Below, piece by piece: positions 21,310 to 35,208 of a stretch of DNA of 64,000 nt; within the stretch, counting starts at the first letter, position 1; each line of letters begins with the position of its first letter. Under the pieces are notes generated by a model, which did no database searches, was not told the origin of the DNA, and worked only from the letters and a program-made list of their open reading frames with translations. The stretch comes from Epiperipatus broadwayi (taxonomy: Eukaryota > Onychophora > Udeonychophora > Euonychophora > Peripatidae). The translations under genes and the position numbers were made by a program. The DNA is taken from NCBI GenBank assembly GCA_028023455.1, contig JAQFVV010012974.1, forward strand, positions 292,651-356,650, in the 5' to 3' direction.

Positions 21310-24300
21310 TACTCTTAATAGGCTGCAGAAAGGAGTTTGCTATTAACTGAAAGGAGACCCTTTGATTCCTCTTGGAGGCCTTAAAGGAACCGAGCAGGGC
21401 AAATTCCTAATGTCCACTCCATACGTTCTTGTCATTGCAGCTGTTATTACTATGTGATTATTCATATAGTATACGAACATGGATGGGCTGCTCACCAACA
21501 CGCATTAGGCAGCATGGTGAGTTTATTGGCTTTTTACCTCTGAGTTTAAGATCAAGAAACACCATGGTCTTTCTTCTCAGTGCCTGATAAGACAGAATGG
21601 ATGTTTATATGGCCCTTATTCCCAGGAGGCTGTAAAGTCAGCAACCAAGGCAGCGGTTGGTGGCCGAAGGTGGAGGGTGCTAAGAATCCCCTGATTGCAG
21701 ACCCAGGCTGCCATTTGATGACGACTTTTTATTTAGGTACTTACAACTGCATATCACTTTCAAGTGAAGGAAGATTGCAATAATTAGAAGAACTGTCTTA
21801 TATTAAATGGGACATTATTGGACTTTGTGAAGTTAGAAGAAAAGGAGAAGAAACAATTGATTTAAAAAGTGGACATATACTTTATTATAAAGGCACACAT
21901 ATTGGAAATACAAGTGGAGTAGGATTCATTATAAATAAAAAGTGGAAGAACAATATTGTGGAGATTGATGGTGTATCGGACAGAGTGGCAAGATTAGTTA
22001 TACAACTTAATAGCAGATACCAAATGCAGATAATTCGGATTTATGCCCCAACAAGTTCTCATAGTGATGAAGTAGTAGAAGATTTTTATATGGATGTACA
22101 AAAGGCTTTTGATCAGAGTAAACAACATTTTAAAATTGTTATGGGAGACTTTAATGCTAGAATTGGTAGATAAATGAAAGATGAAAGTGCTGTAGGTAAT
22201 TTTGGTTATGTTAATAGACATGAGAGAGGACATAGACTTGTGGAGTTTGCAGAAAAAGAAAAACGTTATATTATGAATTCATTTTTGAGAAAAATGTTAA
22301 AAGGAAATGGACATGGAAGCATCCAAATGAAGGTACAGCAGAATTGGATTATATTTTGACTAATAGAAAATACATATTTCAAGATTGTAATGTTCTTAAT
22401 AAATTTAACACAGGTAGTGATCATCGATTAGTAAGGTGTAAGTTACGTGTTAATGTAAAACTAGAGAGACAAAAATTATTAAGAAAAACAATATTTACAG
22501 TTGATATTCCTAATCTTCAGAAACATTCTAATGAATTTAAATTAGAACTTACAAATAGGTGTCAAGTGTTAGGAGATTTTGAACATGATTCAGATTTGAA
22601 TGAAATTAATATGAAAATAACTGATACACTTTTAAAAACTGCAACAAACATAGCTGGTAGAAAAAAGCAGCAATTGACTAATAAAATTTCTACTGAGACT
22701 AGAGAATTTATGAAGAAAGGAAGGAATATGAAGATATACAAAAATGATGTATTAAAAAGAATTGAATATCTCGAATTTTGTAAAATGGTACGGAAAAGAG
22801 TTGAAAATGATACAAGAAAGTATAACTGTGAAATAGCAAGGAAAGCTGTAGAAGAAAATAAAAGTCTCAAAAATGTTAAACAACATTTTGGTATTGGTAG
22901 GAAATTTATATCTGCAATAAGAAAAAAAGATGGAATTATTACTAAAAAGAGAGATGACATCATGAAATTGGTAGAAGATTTTTATCAAGAATTATATAGT
23001 AATAAAGAACAAGTACCTCCTATATCTATTACATCATCCGAATTGCCCAGAATTTTAAATGAAGAAATGAGACATGCAATTAAGTGTATGAAGAAAGAAA
23101 AGGCTCCAGTAAATGATGGAATTATAATTGATATATTAAAAGAAGCAGGTGAAGAAATAGAAACAATTTTAGCAAAGTTATATACCAAATGTCTAAATGA
23201 TAAAGATGTACCAGAAGATTGGAAGAATGCAGTAATAATATTAATATTTAAAAAAGGTGATAAAGAAGATATTAGAAATTACAGACCTATCAGCCTTTTA
23301 TCAGTTTTATATAAAATTTTTACCAAGATAATTACAACTCGTCTACGCACTTTGGATTTCCACCAACAAAGAGAACAAGCTGGATTTAAAAGTGGTTTTA
23401 GTACAATAGATCATATCCAGGTATTGAGAGAAGTCATAGAAAGGTCAAACGAATATGAGTTGTCATTATGTTTTGGATTTGTAGATTATGAAAAGGCATT
23501 CGATTCTATACACATTTCTTCAGTGATTAAAGCATTGGATTATCAAGGTATAGATTCAGGACATTGTCATATTTTAAAGAATATTCATAAAAATGCAACA
23601 GCAACAATTAGATTACATAATGATACTGGAAAAATCAACATTGAGAAAGGTGTAAGACAAGGTGACTCCATATCTCCAAAACTCTTTACAGCAGTGCTGT
23701 AAGAAGTATTTTGTGGATTAAAATGGGAAACTAAAGGAGTGAAAGTCAATGAAGAGTATTTAAGTCATTTAGATTTCGCAGATGATGTAGTTGTTTTTGC
23801 AAATAATGCTTCAGAGCTGCAGGAAATGTTGCAGGAGTTAGCAGATGAAAGTAGAAAAGTAGGACTAAAGATAAATGTTAAAAAGACTAAAGTAATGTTT
23901 AATCAATTTGCTCAAAATATGAAAATAAAGATTGATTATGAAGAATTAGAAGAAGTTAACAGCTACAAATACATTGGTAAGATTATTGATACAGATGGAA
24001 ACATAATGGAGGAAATTAATCATAGAATTAAACTTGGTTGGAGTGCTTTTGGTAGAAATAACTTGATACTAAAAGGAAATATGCCTATGTGTTTGAAAAG
24101 GATGGTTTTTAACAAATGTGTTTTACCAGTTCTTACTTATGGATCTAAGACTTGGACACTTAATGGAAGAGCAATACAGAGACTTCAGACCACTCAAAGG
24201 AGTATGGAGAGATGTATGTTGGGAGTAAAAAGAAGAGATCGAAAACGCAATGTATGGGTAAGACAACAAACAGGTGTTACTGACCTTATTGAAAAAATTA

Positions 24301-24565
24301 AAAGATTGAAATGGAGTTGGGATGGACATATTGCTAGAAGAGATGATAATAGATGGACAATTGAAATTTTAAACTGGATTCCAAGAGATTGTAAAAGACC
24401 CAGAAAGAGACCACATGTTAGATGGATGAATGAAATAAGAAAATGTGCAGGGGTGTTGTGGAGAAGAGAAGCTAAAGATCGGAGAAGATGGATTAAACTT
24501 GGAGAGACTTCATCCTGCAGTGGATTGATAATGGTTGATGATGATGATGATGATGACTCTTAATA
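21310..24565 (+). mobile_element. RTE-type LINE (BovB-like), nearly full length
   Basis: A leader of about 400 bp precedes one long coding region with endonuclease and RT, and the element ends in a (GAT)n tail at 24536-24556. A single ORF, the YAPTSSHS and EVRRKGEE motifs and the GAT-type tail fit the RTE clade. Lesions are few: stops near 21781, 22171 and 23700 and one 1-nt deletion near 22290. A fragment of the same family lies at 29530-30320. Confidence 0.85.
21740..24563 (+). pseudogene. RTE polyprotein: endonuclease and reverse transcriptase (broken)
   Basis: Endonuclease landmarks: LGTYN at 21736-21750, LCEVRRKGEE near 21825-21855, IYAPTSSHSDE near 22040-22070, GDFNARIG near 22145-22170, GSDHRLV near 22413-22433. 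RT landmarks: YRPISLLSV near 23280-23305, FVDYEKAFDSI near 23478-23510, GVRQGDSISPKLF near 23650-23690, LDFADDVVVF near 23768-23797, KTKVMF near 23884-23900. All segments share one frame except for a shift near 22290 in an A-run. The stops at 21781-21783, 22171-22173 and 23700-23702 are all TAA. The C-terminal part is rich in Arg and Trp, as in RTE proteins. The product would nick DNA and reverse transcribe the element, but is not functional here. Confidence 0.85.
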
Positions 24566-24569
24566 ACTA

Positions 24570-26690
24570 GCATAGTAAGATAAATGTATAATTGATTTTA
24601 TAATGTTAAAATTTCTGTATAATATGATGATATAAGTACTACAAACATACTTAACAATAAATGCAACATTTATTTTGACAATAAAGACAATTAAATAAAC
24701 AATAATTTTGGAAATTACAATATTTCAAAGCAGATTATCCAGACACTATGTTATACTATTCACTGCATAGAAGAAATACTTTTTAAAGTTTACAGATAAG
24801 AATAAAATAAATTTCCATATTAAATAACAATTGACTATTTTTAATTTTGTCTGACTAATTAAAATTTTTTTTCTTAATATTAGCACATCATCACAAGAAA
24901 TTCCACACATTTACATAACAGTCATACTATTCTGTTGGCCCAACAATGAATATTTTCAAATATTACGCATGTCTTACCAATCTAACAATGAAACAAAAAG
25001 TAGAAGTGATGTATATTATGTATTGAAGTCCAAAAGTACAATATTATTTCTAAATAAATATTGATCAGTTTTATGTTCTGCAATACTGGCAAAGCATAGC
25101 AAAAATGATCTACATATCAAAACCCACAATAACCTACACTCAGAATATTCAAGAGTGCAACAGAAGAAAAAATGTGCTTCCTCAAAACAAACAACAATAT
25201 CAATTGCAAAAAAAATAGTCTTGGTGGTAATCCCCCCCCACACACACACATGGATTTGGACATAATATACATTACAATACATTTGAGAGGCAAAGGTAAG
25301 TAAGACAATAAACCTAAATGGTGGCATATACTCAAAGTGAGCACATACATTTTGAGGGGAAAATTATGCTAGGACTTTATTTCTGAATATAATGAAAATG
25401 ATAATGAATTATCAAAATATATTAGGAACAATAACAGCTGCGTTAAAGCAGTTATGCTTAAATATGAGACATGAAATAGATAACTCACAAAATATATTAT
25501 AATTAAAGACACATAATAATCTCTTTATAAAATATGTATTAGCAAAACAAACATTTACAAGAGAGACTGCCTCAATATCTTGGGAAAATATAGGAAAATA
25601 AATATCCACAAAAGAAAGTCACAACTATGATCTCTTGGATAATATAATGACAAGATAAGCAGCTACAATAAAACCAGAGAGAAGTCGTGCTCAATTTCCT
25701 GAACAATTATAATAGTTAACTGATGTGTAAAACTGACAATAAAAATTATTTGCCAAATCTTTCCTAATAAAAACATGGCATGAAATAAACAATAAGAATA
25801 TACATGTTCATTGGTCCTGCATAAACTTATACATTCAAATAAATAAATGAATTATTCCTGATAGGGGATAAATAACACTTCAAAATTATATATTATTATA
25901 AAATAGTAAATATTCTGTAAACTTCTAAATATTAAAGTTTACAAATAATGTATAAAAATATATCAAACAAAAATGCATATTATAAATAAAAATACATGGT
26001 ACCTTACAATAGCTTAAAGTTAAATTTTAAAATTATACCCAGTTTACCAAAATACATAATTAAAAGTCGTTCATTCTGGAGGTTCTACAATTTAATAGGA
26101 CACTGTCTCTGAAATGGTACTTCTGAAAACACAAAATTTTCTCCTTTTGTTGAAAAACACAGCAAATTTAAAATTATAGGTACAGCATTCAAAATATTTC
26201 TTATAAGCAACAGATTTCCTAATGAACACAAGTACACAATACAATTAATCATCATTCAGTTTTTACAAAGAATATTTAAATAGAGCTCTAGTAACTTTTG
26301 TACAATATCATATTATTTCATTCATTGCTTGGAAAATATAATAAATAACACATATACAGGAACATAGATAATCTTTGGATTTAACACAGATTTCGTTGTA
26401 GAACAGATTTTTAAATCAATTATACAACAATAATGACAAGATACATAGAGCAGACTTGTAGTAAATTTAATTATTTCTTTTATAAAATATAGAATTATTC
26501 CAGTTATTTAGCACAGACTATTGTTAAATTAAAATACCAGCAATATATTTAAATCTTTCAGTACTATTGTAGAATATTAATTTTAAAGTAAATAGTCAGG
26601 TAGTAATTTTTAGTTGAAAAAGTAAATCAATAATTTTAATTTCAATAATTTTAATTTCATAAAACTTAAGAAATATTTTCCAATTTCTAG

Positions 26691-26693
<3 letters not shown>
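24570..26693. other. AT-rich sequence, no gene seen
   Basis: A C-run followed by (CA)n lies near 25233-25250. Several short frames (25016-25350, 25412-25609) show no recognisable domain. It could include untranslated regions of a host gene, but nothing shows it. Confidence 0.4.

Positions 26694-26732
<39 letters not shown>
26694..26732. repeat. (AT)n microsatellite
   Basis: Perfect dinucleotide tract. Confidence 0.95.
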
Positions 26733-26735
<3 letters not shown>

Positions 26736-27260
26736 CAGTAAATGTTTTTATTCTGCACTAAGATCACAATAAGTAATTAAAATATCATTTCAAAATTCAA
26801 ATGAATAATTTATTAAATTCCATTTAACAATAAATAGGTCTTACTATCTGGAATTCAAATAATCTTTTCATAGAAAGATGAATTATTTTGAAAAAAAATA
26901 TTATTTAAAGATATGACAATATTAAAATTAATATATTTTAAATATACATCACTGAAGAATAAACTTTGAAAATCTTTTAACAAACTTCTTATTCTTTTCA
27001 GCAATATGTAAGCTAACACATTTTAAAACTATTAAGAATTGTTAGGAAATACCAATAGAGGACAAAGTCTTTAACAGTCTTAATATTATTGCATAAAGAA
27101 TGTTGAGCTAATAATGCAGTCTATTGCAAATAAAAAAATAAAAATCAAAAAATGTTCTTACATAATCATGGTGAGCCATAGAAAATTCCCTCAAAGTACC
27201 AATTTTGCATAAATATAATTTAGCAAATTGTTGATAAATAACATTAACTTCCCATCATGG

Positions 27261-28033
27261 TTACCCCTTTCAACGATGATTATATAATTGGCCGAATGAG
27301 TTAAAAATCAAAACTTTTAATTGGCCAACTCACAACTTTAACAAAATCAATTGTTAAAATAGATTCACTTTTAATAATATAAATATGTTAGTTTCGTTTG
27401 TAAAAAGTATATTAATAATTTGTCAGATTATGAAAGTAAACGAAAGTCTTTTTAAAAATAAAATTTGATTTATAATTTAAAAAATATTCAATTGCGGTGA
27501 AATGAAAAGTAACCTCTATTTGACCAACCAAAAACATTTCTGACACAATCTTTTTTTTTCACTTTTACGTTACGATAAATATGTAGCAATAAATAAATAA
27601 TTCTTGGTAACATCTTAACTATTTTTCTAAAATAATTTGATTTTTAGTATTATTTTATCAATAACAATTTGTAATTCAATTCAAATATTGTTTAAAATGT
27701 TGTAAACATTCGTTTATCATTTTTGAAATAAAACACAAAATGAACGTAACTTTTTACTTTTTGGCAGCCATTTTCCTTTCTGACAGAAGTTCGACAGCCA
27801 ATAAGATTCAAGAAAAGGTAGTGAGAAGGCGGTGCTTTGGTTTTGTTTGACATATATGGTCATATTTATTGATTTTTTACTTGTAAAATAATTCTGAAGA
27901 GGGCACCATCTTACAGAACTTTTGATTTTCTTTTCAATGATGTATAATATGTATACGTGGGATAAAAAGTAGCCGATTTAGAGTGACGTCAAATCTTCTC
28001 ATTTTTTTATGAGTCAGGCAGTCAAAGAGTTAA
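27261..28033 (-). mobile_element. piggyBac-like non-autonomous element, copy 1
   Basis: The element 27265-28029 is flanked by TTAC (a decayed TTAA) and TTAA. Its ends read CCCTTTCAACGATGATT and, inverted, CTCTTTGACTGCC. Internal sequence around 27900-27930 is the reverse complement of copy 2 (30803-31558). There is no transposase. Confidence 0.7.
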
Positions 28034-29525
28034 AAGCAATGTAGATTTCAGACTTATTCATAAACTTTAGCTTAGACTTTAGCCTGGATAAAAAATTATT
28101 TAACAATACAAGCCACTTTAAACAAAATAAAATCTATTAAAAGTAATTAAATTGAGAATTATTAAAAGATAACTAATTTCACAACCAAATAATTAAAAAA
28201 TAATTAAAAGTGAAGAAATAAGCAAGTTCAGTGGCATGTGCAACTCTTCATCTTTTATGTCTTTCATCATGTATCTCATTTTGATGATTAAAAACTGACA
28301 TTTAAATCACCTGCTACTTGACCCAATTTATTTTAGTTTAAAGATTATTTTTTTCTCCTGGGAAACAAAACTAAAAAAAAATCATTTATATACTGTCTAG
28401 ACTGTTTAATTAACTATTTAATATTCTGGCTTTTTTGACTTTTTTCTTTGTTCTCACACTCAATGTAAAATATAAGATTAAACCATTATTACTTATCAAA
28501 AATAAATTTGACTTCATTTGTTAGATATTTTTTACTACTGAAATAAATTTTAAATGTTCACACTTTGTTTCTATAAATATTAAAAAAATGAGATTATAAT
28601 CAAAACAAAAAGATTACACATCATCATTTCTAGAAAGATTATTTTTATTTTACAAAATCAGAGAAATCTGTGTTATTTCTGATTTTTTTTTAGAAATCTG
28701 AATATTTATTTATTTCTGTTATATTTAATGAAATGTACTTTAAAAGTTTACAATTTGTCAATATTTATTGCAAAATTACAATATTTTATACTCATAATTA
28801 TAAGTAGATTGCTGATATAGAAAGCTAAGCTTCAAAATAGTTTCAGGCCATATTTATATTACCTGCTAATATGACATTCCTTGTTTGAAAGTAAAGTATT
28901 TCCATTCAAAATAACTTATTAATAATTTATATTTTTTGATATCTAATAAATATTGTGTAAATTATTATAAAAAATATCTAAAACTATTAAATTTGCAAAT
29001 AAACACATTTTTGGTCATTCAAACCATTTTTTTTAAACAATGTCTTAAAAATCATGACTTTCTTGCCATCTATTGAATTTTTTGAACTAAAATTTTCTAT
29101 CATAACATATACAGGAAAATACACCTTTTGCAATATAATGCTTACAGAAATTCTCACTAGGGGCGAATTAATAAAATAACATATATACTCCTATGAAAAT
29201 AACACTTGGTCAAAACATATTTTAAGACCAATTATTTATAAAATTATTACAATGAAAATATAATAATGTATAATAAATTACATTATTTTAAAGACAACTT
29301 TAATTTCAATTACTCTTTTAAACACTTTTATATAATATTTCATTAAGATGAAGCTCTTCAGAATATTGTTTTATTAAATAAATCTTTTTTAAAATAAATA
29401 TTTTAAAATAGCTCTTTTTAAATATTATGAACAAGTAAGCAAAATTGAAATTTTTAATGAAGCATACTCACACACATTGGATAATGCTTTTTTAAATTTA
29501 AAATTAATGGCTTTTACTAAAAATA
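28034..29525. other. AT-rich sequence, no gene seen
   Basis: No recognisable motif or repeat family. Confidence 0.4.
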
Positions 29526-29529
29526 ACTA

Positions 29530-30320
29530 TCTTGGTAAAATTTTGTATAAAACTGATAGGTCTGAAATTTCTAATAACTTCTTTATTGCCTTTTTAAAAT
29601 ATTGATATTAATACTGCATTATTCCAATCATCTGGTTCATCTTTTTCATTTAGACATTTGGTATATAACTTTCCTAAAAAAAATCTATTTTTTTACCTGC
29701 TTCTTTTAATATATAAATCATAATTCCATCTTTACTTGGAGCTTTTTCTTTCTTCATAAATTTAAATGCATGTCTGACTACTTCATTTAAAATTCTGGGC
29801 AATTCAGAAGATATAATAGATATAGGAGGTATTTGTTCTTATTACTATATAATTCTTGATAAAAGTCTTCTACCCATTTCATGATGTCCTCTCTCTTTTT
29901 AGTAATAATTCAATCTTTTTTTCTTATTGCAGATATAAATTTTCTACCAATACCAAAATATTATTTTACACTCTTAAGACCTTTATTATCTTCTGCAGAT
30001 TTCCTTGCTAATTCACAGTTATACTTTTTTATATCATTTTCAACTCTTTTCCTCACCATTTTACAAAATTTGAGATATTCAATCCTTTTTAATGCATCAT
30101 TTTTGTATATCTTCATATTCCTTCTTTTCTTCATAAATTCTCTAGTCTCAGTAGAAATTTTATTGGTCAATTGCTGCTTTTTTCTACCAGCTATCTTTTT
30201 GCAGTTTTTAAAAGTGTATCAGTTATTTTCATATTAATTTCATTCAAATTTGAATCATGTTCAAAATCTACTAATACTTGAAACTGATTTGTAAGTTCTA
30301 ATTTCAATTCATTAGAATGT
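29530..30320 (-). pseudogene. RTE LINE fragment
   Basis: The minus strand matches the segment of the nearby RTE element between its endonuclease and RT (about 22530-23330). It includes a 69-codon open piece (29961-30170) nearly identical to TNKISTETREFMKK and onward in the full copy. Frameshifts elsewhere. Both ends are truncated, so it is a dead fragment. Confidence 0.8.
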
Positions 30321-30549
30321 AGCTTCTCCTTAAACAAAATCAAGAGGAAATACAACTAAAATGTTTTCCAATTGCTGTTGATCCTTCCCATTTCACTAAG
30401 CGATCTAAAATTAATATTTTTGTTTCCAAAGAAATTCATTTTCTTGGGTGTTTTTTCCTCTCCATTAGGGTAAACTAAAAGTTTAAAATAAAAATAAGAA
30501 CTTAGACTTACAATAATAAAAAGACACCGACTCACCACTGTCGGACAAA

Positions 30550-31956
30550 ATTTAATTTAAACTAACAATTAAAAATTAAATTCTTATTTTTGTATTTAAT
30601 TTTCAATTCCATTTAAAAATCAAATTTCATCGCTTCACATAACGTTATGTAATTTTAAAATTGTTAATTATATTTAAAAATCAGATTTTAATAGTCAAAT
30701 TTAATTGTGCCCACCAACTTTTTAAAAATAAACTTGCAGACACTAAATGATTAATTGATTACATACTCTTTTTATAAAAAGCAAAAATAGAACATGATTT
30801 AAACCTTTTCCCGCCTCTTACGAGGCCTCTCATTGACAGCTGATGTCACTCTAATTCCGTTATTTTTAATGCTAGGATATTCGTTTGACAGTTATTGATT
30901 AGGTTTTTAAAAGTTCTGTAAGATGGTGCCCTCTTCCGAATTATTTTACAAGTAAAAAATAAAAAAACGCATTTAAAGCTAAACAAAGAAAAAAATCTTG
31001 TTGGTGATTGGCTGTCAGCTGGCTCTCAGCTGAAAAAGACATTCTGATTGGCTGGAAAGAACAAAGAAACCACCTGATCAAAGAAAATAAAGAAAAACGC
31101 TGAGGTTTTCATTTCGAATATAATTTAAAGTATATTAAAAGTATATATTGAGTAATTACAAATCATTTTCAGAGAGTATACTAAAAAAACAAAATTATTT
31201 TCGAAAAATATTGAAGATTTTAGTAAAAATATTTAAGATTTAGCAAAAAGAAATATTTACTTTTCTATAACGTAAAAGGCATTTACATCACAAACTCTTT
31301 GTTTATATGATGGCTTTTATGTTGCCGAAATTGAATATTTTATAATAAATAAATAGCAATTTATTTTTGAAAGAACTTTCATTCACTTTTATAACCTGAC
31401 AATGTATTAATATACTTTTTATAAATGAATATAAAGTCAATATGATATTAAAGGAGAAAATATTTTGACAATTGACTTGTCTTCAGTTTGTGAGCTGGCC
31501 AATTAAAAGCTTTGATTTTTAGCTGACACAACCAATAATATAATTAGCGGTTAAAAGGTTAAAATACAAAAACAATAATATACATAGTGTAGGCATCTAT
31601 AACATTTGAACAGATTTACATTATAATCTTGTAAAATTTAATGTGTGCATATAAAATGGGGAAATCCTGATTTTAAGTGAATTATGAACTTCTTTATTGC
31701 ATAAATCTATTACAGTACTATTATAAAGCATTGAAAATATTGAAATTATTAGATAGAAGTCACTCCAATAATGTGCTGTTACTTTAAATATGACATGTGA
31801 GTGTGCAGCATTTATAATATTTAAAGTAATAGCGCATTATCAGAGCTTGACTTCTGATCTAATAATTTTTATCACATAAAAGAAAACTGCATACAAAGAT
31901 ATTAAGAAGAAACATGAATCGCATTAAATAAATCTGCATAAAATGGGACCCGGGTG
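30550..31956. mobile_element. Second copy of the 1.05-kb TIR element, 5'-truncated, with a nested insertion
   Basis: The sequence matches 19085-19674 in order, ends in GGGACCCGGGTG followed by TATA, and has the same subterminal inverted pair (31762-31845). It lacks the left TIR. It is interrupted at a TTAA by the piggyBac-like element. Confidence 0.75.
30799..31562 (+). mobile_element. piggyBac-like non-autonomous element, copy 2, nested
   Basis: The 756-bp element (30803-31558) has TTAA at both sides (30799-30802, 31559-31562). Ends read ACCTTTTCCCGCC and, inverted, CCTTTTAACCGC. The intact related copy of its host (near 19340) shows GATTTAAAATG at this site with a single TTAA, which is the empty site. 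Confidence 0.8.
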
Positions 31957-31984
31957 TATATAAAATTTATACATTAATTATAAA

Positions 31985-32335
31985 TGTTAATTACAAAATA
32001 ATATATATAAATATTTTTTTTATATTTAATGCTTTTATTGACTGTGCACTAAAAAAATAATTGTCTCTTTAACAATAATTCAGATTTTTAGATTTAACTT
32101 GAAATAAAAGCATGAGGGGGACCAGAAATTAATTCAGTCAAAATAGGAATTGACTTAATTAATTTCTATACTCCCCATGTTTTTATTTCAAGTTAAATAT
32201 TGACTTAATTAATTTCTGAATTCCCCCACCCCATGCTTTTATTTCAAGTTAAATCTAAAAATTTAAATTATGGTTGAAGAAACATTTATTTTATTTCTTT
32301 TTAGTGTGCATTTAATAAAAGCATTTAATATATAT
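31985..32335. repeat. Foldback repeat around AACTTGAAATAAAAGCATG
   Basis: The left arm (about 31985-32145) and right arm (about 32150-32335) are inverted, sharing TTTAACTTGAAATAAAAGCA and TTTAATGCTTTTATT segments. A third, partial copy is at 60230-60480. The type is unknown. Confidence 0.6.
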
Positions 32336-32448
32336 AAATATCTCTATTATTTTTAAAAATGTAAAACTAATACTTTAAATTGACTGGACACTTATAGTTG
32401 ATGTATATATATCAATAGATATTTCTACTATAAGTTAAAATGTATATC

Positions 32449-32451
<3 letters not shown>

Positions 32452-32496
<45 letters not shown>
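32452..32496. repeat. (AT)n microsatellite
   Basis: Perfect dinucleotide tract next to the foldback repeat. Confidence 0.95.
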
Positions 32497-32498
<2 letters not shown>

Positions 32499-32923
32499 TA
32501 TTTAGTATTTGTATATAATAATAAATATACATTAAGAGTTTAAAATAGTTTTTAAAATGCTATTAAATTATGTGATGTACTGTGGCTTCTTCTTTTACAG
32601 AGTCATGAATCCCTCAGCCACTATACCTAGAGAAACCTGTTAGCCACCTTTCTCCCTAAGAACAATTGTTAACTTCAAAATATGAAATTATCAATTTTTT
32701 TTTATATTTTTCCTGCCCTCTGTTTGTATCTATCTTATTAGTTGACATACTGAAAAGGTAAATGTTTCACATGGATTAAAGTATTATAACTTAGTTATAT
32801 ATCAATTTTCAAGCAATTTTATTGAAGTTAAATATATTAAGCCTCAATCATAAAATTTTATTCTAATTTGAAAAACATCAAAAGTTAACAAACATATTTT
32901 ACAAACTCAATTAAAACTAATTA

Positions 32924-33061
<138 letters not shown>

Positions 33062-33895
33062 AGAATATTTTATTGTCACCCTAAATAAAAACAAAAAATA
33101 TCCATTTTGAGAGAAAACAGAACATAAAACATACCATGCTCAAATGACAATTGATATTGCAGAACAAAGCAGTTCCTATAGCACTAGTTATCCACATTGA
33201 TAAAAGCAAATGAATCTTGGTGGAATTTTCTGAAATTCATTGATTATGACATTTCTAGCATTGCCATAATTAGCAGCAGCTTTGAATAGAATCTTAAGCA
33301 TCACTTAAACTAATTCTTTTTGAAAATGGTTTAATTAGTTGTATTTACATGATAATTATGCAAAATATTTAATGATTGCTATATTATTGATATTTTCAAG
33401 TTCTAATTTAATAATAAAATTGTTTCTGTATGTGCTGCAGTGCATATGGACTAGCTGCCATTGGTTTTTGTTATTTTGTTGAATACATCTTTTGTATATA
33501 AAAGACATGTTGTAATGCAACATTGTTATTCCTTAAAATTTTTGCTCTCAGGAGCATTTTATATATCTTAGCATAGTTTGGCACAATTTAACTTTTATCA
33601 TCTTTTATTTAATAAATAACTACTGCATTGTAACAAAAAACAATAAAAGGTATAAAAATATAATTTATTCAAGAAAATGGATAAAATGGATTGTCATAGT
33701 TATGTTTCAGATACAATTCAATGGTTTAAAATTCACAAGTATCAGATTGGAATAAGAGAGCAAACAATATTGTATATTATTTCAAATTTTATTGTTTAAA
33801 AAAAATACTGTGCAGAAATATGTTGTGACAAGAAGCTAGTTTGTCACTGATTAACCAATAAAATAATAGCTTGAGAAATAATGCAATCAATAAAA
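33062..33895. other. AT-rich sequence, possible LINE 3' UTR at its left end
   Basis: No coding motif is visible. Only the first 40 bp suggest a LINE 3' end. Confidence 0.35.
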
Positions 33896-33900
33896 TGTTA

Positions 33901-34290
33901 TTAAAATAGGCAAAACTCTCCATACAATATTGCCACTCAGTGCAAGCCAGAGTAATAAATGGATGTCAGAAGGTTTATGAATAAAATCCCCATCTAGTGC
34001 CTACTCATCCAATATTCCTGGACTAGTTTCTGGCTTGTAGCCTTCATCAGTGAGAAACCTTGGATCTGAGAGCACTGCACCTAGATCTTAGGATCTAATA
34101 CAATGCTCCAGCAGCTACCTTTTATTTCTACTTATCTACAAAAGATGGGGATTTTATGCACAAGTCTTCCGGCATCCATTGATTATTCTGGTTTGCAATG
34201 AGTGGCAATACTGTATGGAGAGTTTTACCTGTTTTAATAACAGTTATAAGCAAGCATAAGAAATGATGATCATATGATGTTTATTGGTCT
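33901..34290. mobile_element. Family 1 compound, inverted pair
   Basis: A minus-sense copy (33901-34142) joins a plus-sense piece (34147-34290) that starts inside the monomer at GATGGGGATTTTATGCAC. The ends TTAAAATAGGCAAAACTC and TTTTACCTGTTTTAAT are inverted. It lacks a second hammerhead. Confidence 0.75.
34007..34065 (-). ncRNA. Hammerhead ribozyme, family 1 copy E
   Basis: CTGATGA (plus-strand TCATCAG at 34044-34050), GAAAC, ACTAGT, C and ATCCAA/TTGGAT are all present. Stem I inner pairing is slightly weakened. Confidence 0.7.
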
Positions 34291-34299
34291 AAAAATAAT

Positions 34300-35205
34300 G
34301 TTACTTATATGGTGCTACTTTTAGAAACAAATTTTAAAAAAGAGCAATTGAAAATTATTAGAAAATGAAAATAAAGGGAACAAAGATTTAACTCTCTACA
34401 TAAATGACACTAACAAGTAGATTGATTAACCAGAAATAATTGGAAAAGGAAGTAGATTTCAGTGACAATAAAACAAAATACTTTATTGTCAGTCTACATT
34501 ACAAGAAACAGAGAAAGGGAAAAAATCTATAAATTTCTCTGCCGTCATGTTTGATAGATGAACGATTTCAATCTTTCTTTAAAATTAATTAAATGGTAAC
34601 TCTTCTTGATGTATTTTCTCATCAAAATAAGTATGGATAATAAGCAAGGCAGAAATCTGGCATTTTAAAATATTATTTTTAACTTTTATGACATATTTAC
34701 ATATATATATTTATAGCTTGGGGGGAAAAAAACGCTTTTAAAATTAATGGCTTAACCGCATCTTCGCAATGTATAATAACGCACTTCATTGATAAAAAAA
34801 AAGTTTGAATGAAATAAATATTTTAAAAGCAATATAAATTTTAAAAATAAAATATCACAAGAAAAGAACATTTATTAAACATTTTTGACTATTAATAGAC
34901 AAAGCAATATTTCTTTTTTTTTAATATTTTAAAAAATGAATAATTAATAATGGTTAACACAAATAACAGTAATAACAATGAGTAATTAAGCTATTTCTCT
35001 TGTTTTTGGAATAGTTGTTTTAGCTAATGAACTTCTTATGTTTTACAATATAATCAATACTTATTTATGAAAGTTCTCAAGCTAGGTAAAAGTAAAATAG
35101 GCATATATATATGTTTATCTATATGTGTGTGTTAAATTTTCTGCTTCTTCGAAAATAATGATAATTAGCCATAGAGAAATATTGCCAAAAAAAAAAAACT
35201 AGTCA
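34300..35205. other. AT-rich sequence, no gene seen
   Basis: Nothing recognised apart from homopolymer runs. Confidence 0.4.
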
Positions 35206-35208
35206 AGC

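Noticed and set aside
24570-29525. Host gene exons
   Set aside because: Long stretches are free of known repeats, but no frame shows a recognisable domain and no splice structure can be supported.
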